DNA of 64,000 nt from Rhodomicrobium sp. Az07 (GTDB taxonomy: Bacteria > Pseudomonadota > Alphaproteobacteria > Rhizobiales > Rhodomicrobiaceae), in NCBI RefSeq assembly GCF_018619475.1, contig NZ_JAHFZG010000004.1, forward strand, positions 181,154 to 245,153, given 5' to 3'. The position numbers were made by a program, and so were the translations under genes. This document shows positions 34,374 to 44,164 of the stretch, in pieces; within the stretch, counting starts at the first letter, position 1; each line of letters starts with the position of its first letter. The notes under the pieces are model-generated. The model ran no database searches and was not told where the DNA came from. It saw only the letters and a list, made by a program, of their open reading frames with translations.

Positions 34374-36023
34374 TCATTGGCGCGCAAGGATCGCGTCGAC
34401 GGCAATCCTCGCACCGCCAGAGCCGTAATTGATACCGCGCGCCTCCCCCGACAGCCGCGCATCGCAATAGCTCGAAGCGACATCCGGCGCACCGTGGCGG
34501 AGCAACAGCGCCGCTTGCAGAGCCAGCGCCATGCGCTCGGCGATGCAGCGCGCGTCGGCCTCGGCAATGCCGCCGCCGATCTGGCGATGCAGGGCATCGA
34601 AGCTCGCGTCGTAAGCCGGATGGCGTCCGCGCGCTGCCGCAAGCTCGGCCAGCAACGCGTCGAGCGCGACCGGCTCTTTTTGAAGCGTGCGCAGGATGTC
34701 GAGCGCGATGACATTGCCCGACCCCTCCCAGATCGCGTTCACAGGCGCCTCGCGATAATAACGCGCCGTCGCGGCCTCCTCGATATAGCCGCCGCCGCCG
34801 AGACACTCCATGCACTCGGCCACGAAGGGCGCGGTGCGCTTGGCGATGTAGAATTTGCCGAGCGCCACGCCCAGCCGCGCGAAGCCGCGTTCTTCCGGCG
34901 TCGTCCCGTCATAGGCGCGCGCGATGCGCATGGTGAACATCGCCGCCGCCTCGTAGTCGAGCGCGAGATCCGCGAGCACGGCGCGCATGACGGGCTGATC
35001 GATCAGCGTCTTCTGGAACGCACGGCGATGGCGCACATGGTGCATGGCTTCCGCCAGCGCGCGCCGCATGATGCCAAGCGATCCCGCCGTGGTGTCGAGC
35101 CGCGTGTGATGCACCATGTCCATGATGGTGGCGACGCCGCGCCCGTCTTCGCCGATCATCCAGGCGAACGCGCCGTTATATTCGAACTCCGCCGACGCGT
35201 TCGACCGGTTGCCGAGCTTGTCCTTCAGCCGCATCAGGTTCATCGAATTGCGCGCGCCGTCCGGCTTGATGCGCGGCGCGAGGAAACAGGACAGCCCGCG
35301 ATCCGTGTAGGCGAGGGTGAGGAACGCGTCGGACATCGGCGCGGAGCAGAACCATTTGTGCCCGGTGAGCAGATATTCGCCGCCGGGACCGCCCGCGCCC
35401 ATCGGCACGGCGCGGGTGCTGTTCGCGCGCACGTCCGAGCCGCCCTGCTTCTCGGTCATGAACATGCCGATTGTGACGCCGCGCTTCTCCGCGATGGGGC
35501 GCAGCGGCGCATCATAGATGCCGTCGACGATCTTCGGCAGCCACGCCTCCGCCACGTCCGGCTGTTTCCGAAGGGCGGCCACACTGGCGTAGGTCATGCT
35601 CATGGGGCACATCGTTCCCGCTTCCGCCTGGCTTCCGATGGCGAGCGCCGCCGCGTGGGCGACATGCGCGCCCGGCCGCCTCTCGCGCCAGCCGATGGAG
35701 TGGATGCTGTGCTCCATCGCGAGCGCCATGCATTGATGATAGGCGGGATGAAAGCGAACTTCGTCGATGCGCGCGCCGAAACGGTCGAAAATGCGAAGCT
35801 CGGGCAGATAGCGGTTGGCGTCCTCGCCCGCCTGCAACGCATCGTCTGTCCCCGCCGCCGCGCCCAGCGCCGACAGCGGCCCGTCCACCCATTCGCCGCC
35901 GTGAAGCCGCGCGGCTTCTGTCAGCGCAACGTCCGTCTCGTAGAGGTTCAGCGCGCCAAAAGGGGGCGGCATATTGGTGACGTCGTGCGTATCGAGGTTT
36001 GTTCGCGGCTCGTAATCGACCAT
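34374..36023 (-). CDS. AidB-like acyl-CoA dehydrogenase
   Basis: The 549-residue protein has the FAD-binding acyl-CoA dehydrogenase fold with the features of AidB. The start is MVDYEPRTNLDTHDVTNMPP. The middle has FMTEKQGGSDVRANSTRAV, and the conserved catalytic-Glu region is YYREAPVNAIWEGSGNV. AidB in Escherichia coli is induced by alkylation and binds DNA with its C-terminal helices; acyl-CoA activity is weak. I used the ATG ending at 36023 because GGGAGGA precedes it. The gene is convergent with hisF with a 7-nt gap. Confidence 0.87.
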   Translation of the reverse strand: MVDYEPRTNLDTHDVTNMPPPFGALNLYETDVALTEAARLHGGEWVDGPLSALGAAAGTDDALQAGEDANRYLPELRIFDRFGARIDEVRFHPAYHQCMALAMEHSIHSIGWRERRPGAHVAHAAALAIGSQAEAGTMCPMSMTYASVAALRKQPDVAEAWLPKIVDGIYDAPLRPIAEKRGVTIGMFMTEKQGGSDVRANSTRAVPMGAGGPGGEYLLTGHKWFCSAPMSDAFLTLAYTDRGLSCFLAPRIKPDGARNSMNLMRLKDKLGNRSNASAEFEYNGAFAWMIGEDGRGVATIMDMVHHTRLDTTAGSLGIMRRALAEAMHHVRHRRAFQKTLIDQPVMRAVLADLALDYEAAAMFTMRIARAYDGTTPEERGFARLGVALGKFYIAKRTAPFVAECMECLGGGGYIEEAATARYYREAPVNAIWEGSGNVIALDILRTLQKEPVALDALLAELAAARGRHPAYDASFDALHRQIGGGIAEADARCIAERMALALQAALLLRHGAPDVASSYCDARLSGEARGINYGSGGARIAVDAILARQ

Positions 36024-36178
36024 ACGTTCCTCCCCTGACATTTTTATCAGATTGAACGCCAGCGGTCGCATTTCGGCAAGCGCCGCGTTGTGCTGATACA
36101 GCCTGCGACATTTAACATTGCGTTAACCCTTTCGCGCCCGTAAGAGGAAAAGGGCCTAACCCGTCCGGAGCGCTGCCC

Positions 36179-37582
36179 ATGAGACGCTTCTTCACCTGGG
36201 AATATCTTGCCGTCTTCATACCGGCTCTGGCGCTGGCCGTGGCAGCCGTGTGGTTCACGTTGCGGTACGTGAAACCCGCGCCGCCGGACACCTTCGTGCT
36301 GGCGGCCGCAAGCAAGGGCAGCCCGTATTACGACCTCGCGCTCCGTTTCAAGGAGGAGGCCGAGAAGAAGGGCGTAAAGCTCGAAGTGCGCGAAAGCGAG
36401 GGCTCGCTCGACAATCTCCGCCTGCTCAAGGACGAAACGAGCGATGTTCAGGCCGGAATCGCGCAGGGCGGCCTGACGAACCACATCGATTCGCCGTCGC
36501 TCTATTCGATGGGGCGGCTCATCATCGAGCCCGTATGGGTTTTCTATCGCGGCGACGCCCCGCTTTCGAGCATCACCGAACTCAAGGGAAAACGCATCCT
36601 GATCGGCCCCGAGGGCAGCGGCACGGCGGCGCTCGCGAAGCGGCTTCTCGGCGCGAACGGCATTACGGCCGAGAACTCGACGCTGATCGCGATGCAGCTA
36701 CCGGACTATGTCGAAACCTTTGCGCAAGGCGGCGCGGATGCCGGCTTTCTGGTTCTCGGCCCCGAGGCGAAAACGGTGCAGCGGCTGCTGCATCAGGACG
36801 GAACCAGGCTGATGAGCATGGCGCAGGCCGATGCGCTTATCCAGCGCTACCCCTATCTGACGCAGGTCACGATGCGAAGGGGCGTCGTCGATTTCGCGCA
36901 GAACATCCCGCCCGCCGATACCGTGCTTGTCGCCACGAAGGCGATGCTGCTCATCCGCGACGATTTGCACCCGGCACTGCTTGCGATTCTCGCACAGGCC
37001 GTGTTGAAGGTGCAGAGTCAGCCGACGCTCAAGCCGACGGGCGAATCGAAGATTTTCGCGCTCGGCACGGAAAGCCTCGTCGAAGATCCCGAATTTCCGA
37101 TGATCGACGATGCCACGCGCGTCTACAAATCCGGCCCGACCTTTTTCCAGCGCGTGCTGCCGTTCTGGCTCGCGACGCTCATCGATCGGGCCGCAATCCT
37201 GATCCTTCCCATGATCGGCGTGGTGATCCCGCTCGCGCGCATCGCGCCGCTTCTTTACAACTGGCGGATGAGGCAACGCATCCTGCACTGGTATCGCGAG
37301 TTGAAGCGGATCGAGCAGAACCTCACATACAAGAAGGCGTCCGCCGAGTTCGTCGACCAGAAGGAGCGAGACCTCGACCGGGTCGAAGAGGCCGTTTGGC
37401 GCCTTTCCGTGCCGACGCACCTCTCGGCTGACCTTTACACGCTGCGCGACCATGTCGAGTTCGTGCGGCGGCGCATCCAGTCGTTGCGCGACGTCACGAC
37501 GGTTACTGGTGCGTCAACAACGCCCGAAATCGCGAGAGATCCGGCGCGCGCCGATGAGCCCGCGCTTGAAGCGGGCGTGTAA
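36179..37582 (+). CDS. TAXI-family solute receptor, membrane-anchored at both ends
   Basis: The 467-residue protein is a TRAP-associated extracytoplasmic immunogenic (TAXI) receptor. One N-terminal helix (LAVFIPALALAVAAVWFTL) is followed by the binding domain (AAASKGSPYYDLALRFKEE, through RGDAPLSSITELKGKRILIG). A second helix (TLIDRAAILILPMIGVVIPLA) anchors the C-terminus, and a cytoplasmic coiled-coil-like tail (RELKRIEQNLTYKKASAEF) follows. TAXI receptors usually feed a fused TRAP permease; none is nearby. The tail suggests signalling or tethering. Confidence 0.85.
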   Translation: MRRFFTWEYLAVFIPALALAVAAVWFTLRYVKPAPPDTFVLAAASKGSPYYDLALRFKEEAEKKGVKLEVRESEGSLDNLRLLKDETSDVQAGIAQGGLTNHIDSPSLYSMGRLIIEPVWVFYRGDAPLSSITELKGKRILIGPEGSGTAALAKRLLGANGITAENSTLIAMQLPDYVETFAQGGADAGFLVLGPEAKTVQRLLHQDGTRLMSMAQADALIQRYPYLTQVTMRRGVVDFAQNIPPADTVLVATKAMLLIRDDLHPALLAILAQAVLKVQSQPTLKPTGESKIFALGTESLVEDPEFPMIDDATRVYKSGPTFFQRVLPFWLATLIDRAAILILPMIGVVIPLARIAPLLYNWRMRQRILHWYRELKRIEQNLTYKKASAEFVDQKERDLDRVEEAVWRLSVPTHLSADLYTLRDHVEFVRRRIQSLRDVTTVTGASTTPEIARDPARADEPALEAGV

Positions 37583-37630
37583 AGAGACGCTACTGGCGCC
37601 AGGTTTCCCGCTCGCCGTCTCAAATGACAA

Positions 37631-37660
37631 ACTCCGCTCAGGCGGCCGCCTGAACGGAGT
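37631..37660. terminator. Inverted repeat between convergent genes, possible terminator
   Basis: ACTCCGCTCAGGCGG is followed directly by CCGCCTGAACGGAGT, giving a 15-bp inverted repeat with a single C-A mismatch and no loop. It sits between the TAXI receptor and the convergent lipoprotein gene. On the minus strand it is followed by TTTGTCATTTG. A bidirectional terminator is likely. Confidence 0.55.
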
Positions 37661-37751
37661 GAAAAGGGCAAACCGCGCCGCAAAACCGATAGAGCGGCGG
37701 TGCGGTCAACTGGTTCGTCGATCGGACATCGGTCTCGCTACGCCGCTCCGA

Positions 37752-38201
37752 TCATGCCTCGCGCCACGTTCCGTCGGGCTGCTGGCACGCCTTGCCGACC
37801 ATCGTTTCAGGGCGGCCGTCGATGTAGACCGTCTGCTCGAACTCGCGGCACTGGTAGTTCTGATAGGTGTAGCTCCGGCGCGGCGTCACGTAGCCGTAGC
37901 GGCCATTCTTCGGATTGCGCCACTCGGTGCGCTGGCCGCTGTTGAAGGCCGCATATTGCGCTTCATAGGCGCGGCGGCGATCCTCCTCGTCCATCGACTT
38001 GCCGATCCGGTTGCCGATGAAGCCGCCGATCAGCGCGCCGCCGACCGTCGCAGCCACGCGTCCGCCGCCATGGCCGAACTGATTGCCGATCAGCGCGCCG
38101 GTGCCTGCGCCGAGGAGCGTCCCCGTGTCTTCCTTGGTGGCGCACCCGGTCGACACGACTGCCAGCGCGAGCGAAGCGAATACAAGTGTGATTTTCTTCA
38201 T
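37752..38201 (-). CDS. Glycine-zipper lipoprotein of the 17 kDa surface antigen type
   Basis: The 149-residue protein has a lipoprotein signal ending in STGC, a glycine-zipper region (GTGALIGNQFGHGGGRVAAT and GGALIGGFIGNRIGKSMDEE) and the C-terminal domain FEQTVYIDGRPETMVGKACQ. This is the layout of the Rickettsia 17 kDa antigen. Family members are lipid-anchored outer-membrane proteins of unclear role. The start is the ATG ending at 38201; an upstream ATG would add four residues. Confidence 0.88.
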   Translation of the reverse strand: MKKITLVFASLALAVVSTGCATKEDTGTLLGAGTGALIGNQFGHGGGRVAATVGGALIGGFIGNRIGKSMDEEDRRRAYEAQYAAFNSGQRTEWRNPKNGRYGYVTPRRSYTYQNYQCREFEQTVYIDGRPETMVGKACQQPDGTWREA

Positions 38202-38290
38202 TGTCCCCTGCAAGGCAGCCGAATCGCTGCCCGTCCCAGCCGTTAACCTTTTATAAGCGTTTACGGCTCATTCGGGCAATTTTGCGTCCG

Positions 38291-39667
38291 TCACGCAGCC
38301 GGCAGCTTCAGGCATGCGCGAAGGCCGCCGCCGTCCGCCTCTTCAAGGCTGAGAGAGCCGCGATAAAGGTGCGACAAATCGGCGACGATAGACAGGCCGA
38401 GGCCGGTGCCGGGCACGCTTTCGTCGAGGCGCTGGCCGCGCTTGACCGCGCTCCGGCGGAACGTCTCGGGCAGGCCCGGCCCGTCGTCCTCGATAATCAG
38501 CCTGAAGGTGCGCTCGCCGCGCACGACCGCCGGCTGCTCCACCCTCACCAGCACGCTCGACCGCGCCCATTTGCAGGCATTGTCCATGAGGTTGCCCGCC
38601 ATCTCGTCGAAATCCTGCTTCTCGCCGAAGAAGCGCACGCCGCCAGGGCACTCCACCTCCAGCGTCAGCGCGCGCGTTTCGTGGATCTTGTTGAGCGCGC
38701 GGGAAATCGCGGTCAGCTCCGCGCCGACGTCGGTAACGCCCACGGCGGGCCGAATCTGCGCCGCGATGCGCGCCCGGTCGAGATAGTGCGAAATCTGCTG
38801 CCGCATGATCGTGGCCTGCTGTGAAACCTTGCCCGCGAACTCCCCCTCCTGCGGCGCGGCCTCGTTCACAATCACGCTGAGGGGCGTCTTGAGTGCATGC
38901 GCGAGGTTGCCGACATGCGTCCGCGCGCGCTCGACGACGTTCTGATTCGCCTCGATGAGCGCGTTCAGCTCTTCCTGAAGGGGCTGGATTTCGGCTGGCG
39001 GCGTACCTGTGAGCTTCGCTTTCTCGCCCGCGCGGATGGCGGCGAGTTGCCTCCCCATGTCCTGCAAGGGGCTCAGTCCGAACCGTACCTGGAAGAACGT
39101 CGCCAGCAGCAGCCCGCCGCCGAGAAACGCGAGCGTCAGAACAATGGTGTTGGTGAGGTATCTCGCTTCGGCGTCGATGTCCGCCGTGTCGAAAGCCACC
39201 GAGATCGAGAAGATGCGGCGTTCATTTTCCTGCCCGAAGTCGATGTCCCGTTCCAGCACGCGAAGAAGCTGCCCGTCCGGGCCATCGGCATAGGATTGGC
39301 GCAATTGCCGCTCATCGGGCTTCACCCCAAGGTCGCTCGGCGTCTTGTAGTCCTCTCCGACGAGGGAGGCGGACTTGAACGTGGGCTCGGTCGCGGTGTC
39401 TTGCGGGCGAATCTGCCAATATGCGCCGGACAGCGGCTTGGAGAACAGCGGCTCGCCATCGTCGTCGGGGCGGCGGATGTCATGCATGCCCTGCGGAGCG
39501 GTCCGCGCGATGATGTTTTCAAGGTACTGGTTGAGGCGCGCGTCGAAGCTGGCTTCGAGGATGTTGTTGAAAAGCGATATCAGGATCGCGGCCGTGATCG
39601 AGAGGATAGTGACGATCCACGCGGCCGACGAGATCAGAAGGCGTACTGCGAGCGAATTGCCCTTCAT
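38291..39667 (-). CDS. Sensor histidine kinase
   Basis: The 458-residue kinase has an N-terminal TM (LLISSAAWIVTILSITAAILI), a periplasmic sensor loop, a second TM (TIVLTLAFLGGGLLLATFF), and a HAMP-like linker. The His-box is LAHALKTPLSVIVNEA and the ATPase has DNACKWARSS (N box), DDGPGLP and GTGLGLSIV (G boxes). It belongs to the PhoQ-like EnvZ/OmpR class. Its ATG overlaps the response-regulator stop (ATGA), so regulator and kinase are coupled, and the PepSY-like gene is upstream in the same operon. Confidence 0.92.
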   Translation of the reverse strand: MKGNSLAVRLLISSAAWIVTILSITAAILISLFNNILEASFDARLNQYLENIIARTAPQGMHDIRRPDDDGEPLFSKPLSGAYWQIRPQDTATEPTFKSASLVGEDYKTPSDLGVKPDERQLRQSYADGPDGQLLRVLERDIDFGQENERRIFSISVAFDTADIDAEARYLTNTIVLTLAFLGGGLLLATFFQVRFGLSPLQDMGRQLAAIRAGEKAKLTGTPPAEIQPLQEELNALIEANQNVVERARTHVGNLAHALKTPLSVIVNEAAPQEGEFAGKVSQQATIMRQQISHYLDRARIAAQIRPAVGVTDVGAELTAISRALNKIHETRALTLEVECPGGVRFFGEKQDFDEMAGNLMDNACKWARSSVLVRVEQPAVVRGERTFRLIIEDDGPGLPETFRRSAVKRGQRLDESVPGTGLGLSIVADLSHLYRGSLSLEEADGGGLRACLKLPAA

Positions 39668-40356
39668 GAGCCCTTCTTCGCGCTCCCTTCGGGGTCGGCG
39701 GCGGCTGAGAGGCAATAGCCGAGCCCGCGCACCGTGTGGATGATATCGGCGGGGATCTTGCGGCGCAGTCGGCCGATGAAAACCTCGATGGTGTTCGAAT
39801 CGCGCTCGAAATCCTGCTGATAGAGGTGATCGACGAGTTCCGTTCGCGAGACGACGCGCGCCTTGTGGTGCATCAGATAGGAAAGGAGCCGGAATTCGAG
39901 GCCCGTCAGCTTCACCGCCGTCCCCCCGAAGGTCACGCGTGCGGTGCGCGTGTCGAGCCTGAGTTCGCCGCATTCGAGTTCCGCCCTCGCCACGCCCGCG
40001 CTCCGGCGCACCAACGCGCGGATGCGGGCAATCACTTCCTCCATCTGGAAGGGCTTGGCGACATAATCGTCCGCGCCCGCGTTGATGCCCGCTACCTTCT
40101 CGCTCCAGCGATCGCGCGCTGTGAGGATGAGCACGGGCGTCTTGACGTCGGCCTTGCGCCAGCGTTCGAGAACGGACAGCCCGTCGAGCTTCGGAAGGCC
40201 GAGATCGAGGATGATGGCGTCGTAAGGCTCCGTTTCGCCAAGCCACGCGGCTTCCTCGCCATCGAAGGCGGCATCGGCCGCATAGCCCGCGTCGGTCATC
40301 GCCGCGACAAGCTGGCGGCTTAGATCTATATCGTCTTCGACCACGAGAATGCGCAT
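39664..40356 (-). CDS. OmpR-family response regulator
   Basis: The 230-residue protein has a receiver domain with the phosphoacceptor Asp in DAIILDLGLPKLDGL, Thr in PVLILTARDRW and Lys in DDYVAKPFQ. The C-terminal winged helix ends RRKIPADIIHTVRGLGYCL. It is similar to PhoP/QseB regulators. It is translationally coupled to the histidine kinase (4-nt overlap) and 18 nt downstream of a PepSY-like gene, which suggests an envelope or metal signal. Confidence 0.93.
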   Translation of the reverse strand: MRILVVEDDIDLSRQLVAAMTDAGYAADAAFDGEEAAWLGETEPYDAIILDLGLPKLDGLSVLERWRKADVKTPVLILTARDRWSEKVAGINAGADDYVAKPFQMEEVIARIRALVRRSAGVARAELECGELRLDTRTARVTFGGTAVKLTGLEFRLLSYLMHHKARVVSRTELVDHLYQQDFERDSNTIEVFIGRLRRKIPADIIHTVRGLGYCLSAAADPEGSAKKGS

Positions 40357-40374
40357 TAAGTCACCCCGCCTCGA

Positions 40375-40641
40375 TCAGCGCGCGGCAAGCCTCACGATCA
40401 CCACCTTGCCGGACTCGTTAAGGATCGTCGCCTGAAAATACGGCTCGGACGCGCCCGAGCAAAGCGAGAGTTTCAGAATTTTCGCGTTTCTGAGGCGATC
40501 CCTCAGCTCGTCCTGGATCTGCTGATAAGTCTTGTAGTTGCCTCGGCTCCAGCTTGCAGAGCATGCAGCTTCGCTGGCCGAAACGGAAGAGCTTCCGCCG
40601 GCTGCGATCGAAATCACGAGGGCAGCGAGCATGTATTTCAT
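40375..40641 (-). CDS. Small exported PepSY-like protein
   Basis: The 88-residue protein begins with a signal peptide (MLAALVISIAAGGSSSVSAS) and has the short helix-strand pattern of PepSY-like proteins (YQQIQDELRDRLRNAKILKL, then YFQATILNESGKVVIVRL). It contains two Cys in the mature part (ACSASW and LCSGA). It lies 18 nt before the response regulator, so it is probably an accessory of that system, acting in the periplasm on the sensor. PepSY assignment rests on pattern, not on search. The frame is open upstream to 40701, but I chose the ATG that starts the signal peptide. Confidence 0.65.
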   Translation of the reverse strand: MKYMLAALVISIAAGGSSSVSASEAACSASWSRGNYKTYQQIQDELRDRLRNAKILKLSLCSGASEPYFQATILNESGKVVIVRLAAR

Positions 40642-40722
40642 GTGCGGTTCCAAGCCAGAGATGAACTCCTGATGCTGAACACACGATGAACAAATGACCA
40701 CGAATGCGGATCGCGCGGAATT

Positions 40723-41139
40723 CTAGCACTTATTGTCGCAACAGAAAGTCTCAAGCGCCGGTTGGCCGGCGAGTTGTAAAGTCATGCGAAAGCTTCCCGC
40801 GTTGGCTGTCTCTTCCAACGTCGCGACCGCGAAAAGGGCGCGCACCGCGCCGAGCGCGGGAACCGCGATCCGCCATTCCAGCGCCACCGAAGCGGCGCAC
40901 GCCTCCTTCAAGCCGCGGAGCATGGTTTCGTTGGCGACCGCACATTCGCCCGAAATTCTCGTGGCGAATGTGTAAAGAAGAACGCCGTGCCGTTCCCCTT
41001 GCGTTTGCTCGCGGTCAAGCTCCCTCAGCGCTGAGGTCAGGGCGAGCGACGGCTGAAACAGGCGGCCAACCGGCACGAAAACGCCGGTTCCGCCGAGGTC
41101 CACCTCCAGAGAAATTTCGCCGCCCTGCGCAAACGTCAT
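40723..41139 (-). CDS. Unknown protein, possibly TP901-1-type phage tail-tube-like
   Basis: The 138-residue protein has a beta-rich pattern that resembles the major tail tube of gene transfer agents and TP901-1 phages. A start EISLEVDLGGTGVFVPVGRL is followed by ISGECAVANETMLRGLKEAC, AVPALGAVRALFAVATLEET and SFRMTLQLAGQPALETF. The tail ends CCDNKC, unusually rich in cysteine. No other phage or GTA genes are nearby, so an orphan or a coincidental resemblance is possible. It is 81 nt upstream of the PepSY-like gene on the same strand. Confidence 0.45.
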   Translation of the reverse strand: MTFAQGGEISLEVDLGGTGVFVPVGRLFQPSLALTSALRELDREQTQGERHGVLLYTFATRISGECAVANETMLRGLKEACAASVALEWRIAVPALGAVRALFAVATLEETANAGSFRMTLQLAGQPALETFCCDNKC

Positions 41140-41370
41140 GCTCTAATCTCACACGAACCGCGCGACACCCGCGATCGCTGCCATATTTTCCGATTTTAAT
41201 AAAAACTTCAGTTCGGAAGGAATGCAATGCCTTTAACAGCCGGGTTGCGGATCACCGACGATCAAGGCTTTTCGAAGGAACCGCTTCGAAGCGCGCGCAA
41301 CCGTGCTACGGTTTTGAAGCCATTTTGCGGCTTTTCGGAAGAATATGGCGCCCGGAAAGCGGGCTTCGAA

Positions 41371-41832
41371 TCAGGGTTTCAGCCAGCCGACGATATGGGC
41401 CGGGTAGCGCTCCACGCGCACCTTTTTTTCGCTGATGGCAGAACCCCTTATCGCGACGCCCGCTTCGAACACGGTCTCCTGCGTGCCCGATATGAGCGGG
41501 TGCCACCAGCCGAGGGCTTTTCCCTCCACGACAAGGCGGTAGGCGCATGTTTCGGGAAGCCATGTGATCCGGCGCACATCTTCGGGCGTCAGCTTGACAC
41601 AATCGTGAACATGATCCTGCCGCTCGGAGTAATTCGAACACTGACAGGTGCCGAGATCGAGGAGCTTGCAGGCGAGGCGCGTGACGCCGATCTGGCCGGT
41701 GTCTTCGTCTTCGAGCTTGATCAGGCAACACTGGCCGCAGCCGTCGCAAAGAGACTCCCACTCGTCGGTCGACATCTCTTCGAGCGCCTTCGTCTTCCAG
41801 AACGGCGCTTCGTCCCCGGCGGTGGATTTCAT
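41371..41832 (-). CDS. YcgN/UPF0260 cysteine-cluster protein
   Basis: The 153-residue protein has the UPF0260 pattern: [20 protein letters not shown] begins the domain, followed by [33 protein letters not shown], and [15 protein letters not shown]. The conserved cysteines could bind zinc or an iron-sulfur cluster; the function is unknown. I chose the ATG ending at 41832 because relatives begin just before WKTK; the frame is open to 41934. It is divergent from the peptidoglycan synthase gene. Confidence 0.85.
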   Translation of the reverse strand: MKSTAGDEAPFWKTKALEEMSTDEWESLCDGCGQCCLIKLEDEDTGQIGVTRLACKLLDLGTCQCSNYSERQDHVHDCVKLTPEDVRRITWLPETCAYRLVVEGKALGWWHPLISGTQETVFEAGVAIRGSAISEKKVRVERYPAHIVGWLKP

Positions 41833-41934
41833 GCCCGGATCGGCAATTAAGCCCTGCCGTTTTAACTGTTTTGCAGACTCGTTTCTTGGCATAGTACCGG
41901 CCGGACGGAAGACAACAGGAAGCTGTGAAGACAC

Positions 41935-44106
41935 GTGCGGGACTGGATCACCAAACCGAACAAGCGCAATCGCACCATCAACTGGCTCGCGCTCGATTCC
42001 TGGATCGATTCCTCACTCTACGGCCTGTATGCGAGATTTAAAGACTCGTGGGCAAACTACAACAATTTCTTCCAGCGCTTTCGGGTGACAGGTCCGCGCC
42101 GCATCGCCACCGAGTTCGTTTCGGAGGCGATGACGCTTGGCACGGCGGGCCTCGCCGTTGTGCTCATGTTCGAGCTTCCGGCCATAGAACTCACGAAGAA
42201 CCCGAATTGGCGGACGGGCAGCGAATTTTCCGTCACCTTCCTCGACCGCTACGGCAACGAGATCGGCAAGCGAGGCATCCAGTTTTCCGACGCGGTCCCT
42301 CTTGAGGAAATTCCCAACGTCCTTGTCAAGGCCACCATGGCGACAGAGGACCGGCGCTTCTTCGACCATTTCGGCATCGACATCATCGGCACGGCACGCG
42401 CGCTCGTGCAAAACGCCCGCTCCGATACCGTCGTGCAGGGCGGCAGTTCGGTGACGCAGCAGCTCGCCAAGAACCTGTTCCTGTCCTCGGAGCGCTCCAT
42501 CCAGCGCAAGATCCGGGAATTGTATCTGGCGCTTTGGCTCGAAGCGCACCTGTCCAAGCAGGAAATCCTGAAGCTCTATCTCGACCGCGCCTATCTCGGC
42601 GGCGGCACCTTCGGCGTCGAGGCCGCCTCCCAGTTCTATTTCGGCAAATCGGTGCGCGACATCAACCTCGCGGAAGCCGCTGTGCTTGCGGGCCTGTTCA
42701 AGGCGCCGACGAAATACGCGCCGCACTCGAACCCGGTCGAATCACGCGCCCGCACCAATCAGGTTCTGACGAACCTCGTCGAGGCCGGATTCATGACCGA
42801 GGGGCAGGTTCACGCGGCGCGCCTCAATGCCGCGAAGATCATCGACCGGCAGGAAGACTACGTTCCGAATTATTTCCTCGACTGGGCTTTCGAGGAAGTG
42901 CAGCGCCTCATGAGGGGTAAAGGCGAGTATGTGCTGACGGCGCGCACCACCGTTGACGTACCGCTTCAGAAACTCGCCGAGCAGGTGATCGACGACGCCT
43001 TCGAGCGCGAGGCGAAATATGCGCGCGCGACGCAGGCTTCGCTCGTCTCGATGGATACCGATGGCGCGGTGCGGGTGATCGTCGGCGGCCGGGACTACGG
43101 CGACAGCCAGTTCAACCGCGCCACCAAGGGCTTGCGGCAACCCGGCTCGTCCTTCAAGCCTTACGTCTACCTCACCGCCATCGAAAGCGGCATCCGGCCG
43201 AACAAGGTTTATCCGGACGTCGCGCCGAGATGCGGAAACTGGTCGCCGTCGAACTACGGCGGCGGCGTCAGCGGCCGTGCGATGACACTTTACGAGGCGA
43301 TGGCGCGGTCGGTCAACACGATCGCCGTGAGGCTTTCGCTCGATGTCGGCCGCGACAAACTGCTCGAAAATGTGCACAAGATCGGCCTGACCTCTGTGCG
43401 CAAGACGTGCTCGATGGCGCTCGGCGACACGGGCATCGCGCCGCTCGATCACACCGCGGGCTTCGCCGTTTTCGCCAGCGGCGGCAAGGCGATCAAGCCC
43501 TACGCCATCTTGGAACTGCGCAATACGAAGGACGAACTCGTCTATTCGCGCGAGCGCGACGAGCCGGTGCCGGCGCAGATCTTCAAGCGCGAGGACATCG
43601 AAACGCTGAATACGATGCTGGAAAAAGTCGTGACGGAAGGCTCGGGCGCGCGGGCGCGACTCGACTTCACGACGGCCGTCGGCAAGACGGGCACGAGCTC
43701 CGGGCCGCGCGACGTGTGGTTCATGGGCTTCACCGGCCAATACGTGACGGGTGTCTGGTTCGGCAAAGACGACTTCAGCGAAATGGCGGCGGGCACCACT
43801 GGCGGCCAGCTCTCCGCCCCCACCTGGCATCGATACATGGCGGCGGCGCACACCAGCATGGACATTCCGCAGATTCCGGGCCTTCCACTGCATCCGCGGC
43901 AAGTCGAGGAACGGCAGCGGCTTCTGGAAATCCGGCGCGACGAGCCGGGCTTCGCCAGCGGCCAGGATGCGGCGCGGCGCATGCCCGCCAAGACGCGGAA
44001 GGCGCTGACCTCGCTGTCGAAGCTCCTGAAGGGAGCGCCGAAACTTCAGGCCGCCGACACGCAGAACGACGCCACTCTGGACAACCTCCCCGTGAGGACG
44101 CAATAA
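41935..44106 (+). CDS. PBP1-type peptidoglycan glycosyltransferase/transpeptidase
   Basis: The 723-residue class A penicillin-binding protein has a TM near residues 65-85, and a GT51 domain with [35 protein letters not shown] and [20 protein letters not shown]. The transpeptidase domain has SxxK in [10 protein letters not shown], SxN in [11 protein letters not shown] and KTG in [16 protein letters not shown]. It polymerises and cross-links peptidoglycan. The start is GTG at 41935. The gene is divergent from the YcgN gene. Confidence 0.92.
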   Translation: MRDWITKPNKRNRTINWLALDSWIDSSLYGLYARFKDSWANYNNFFQRFRVTGPRRIATEFVSEAMTLGTAGLAVVLMFELPAIELTKNPNWRTGSEFSVTFLDRYGNEIGKRGIQFSDAVPLEEIPNVLVKATMATEDRRFFDHFGIDIIGTARALVQNARSDTVVQGGSSVTQQLAKNLFLSSERSIQRKIRELYLALWLEAHLSKQEILKLYLDRAYLGGGTFGVEAASQFYFGKSVRDINLAEAAVLAGLFKAPTKYAPHSNPVESRARTNQVLTNLVEAGFMTEGQVHAARLNAAKIIDRQEDYVPNYFLDWAFEEVQRLMRGKGEYVLTARTTVDVPLQKLAEQVIDDAFEREAKYARATQASLVSMDTDGAVRVIVGGRDYGDSQFNRATKGLRQPGSSFKPYVYLTAIESGIRPNKVYPDVAPRCGNWSPSNYGGGVSGRAMTLYEAMARSVNTIAVRLSLDVGRDKLLENVHKIGLTSVRKTCSMALGDTGIAPLDHTAGFAVFASGGKAIKPYAILELRNTKDELVYSRERDEPVPAQIFKREDIETLNTMLEKVVTEGSGARARLDFTTAVGKTGTSSGPRDVWFMGFTGQYVTGVWFGKDDFSEMAAGTTGGQLSAPTWHRYMAAAHTSMDIPQIPGLPLHPRQVEERQRLLEIRRDEPGFASGQDAARRMPAKTRKALTSLSKLLKGAPKLQAADTQNDATLDNLPVRTQ

Positions 44107-44164
44107 CACTCGCAATCGCCGCCTGCCGCACTTTCCGGTAAGGCCCCCGTCAGGTGTCAGCGCC

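Noticed and set aside
34302..36038. A 578-codon plus-strand frame
   Set aside because: Antisense to the AidB-like gene.
37960..38110. A short tandem-like DNA repeat (GCCGATCAGCGCGCC)
   Set aside because: It is the coding sequence of the glycine-zipper repeats of the lipoprotein.
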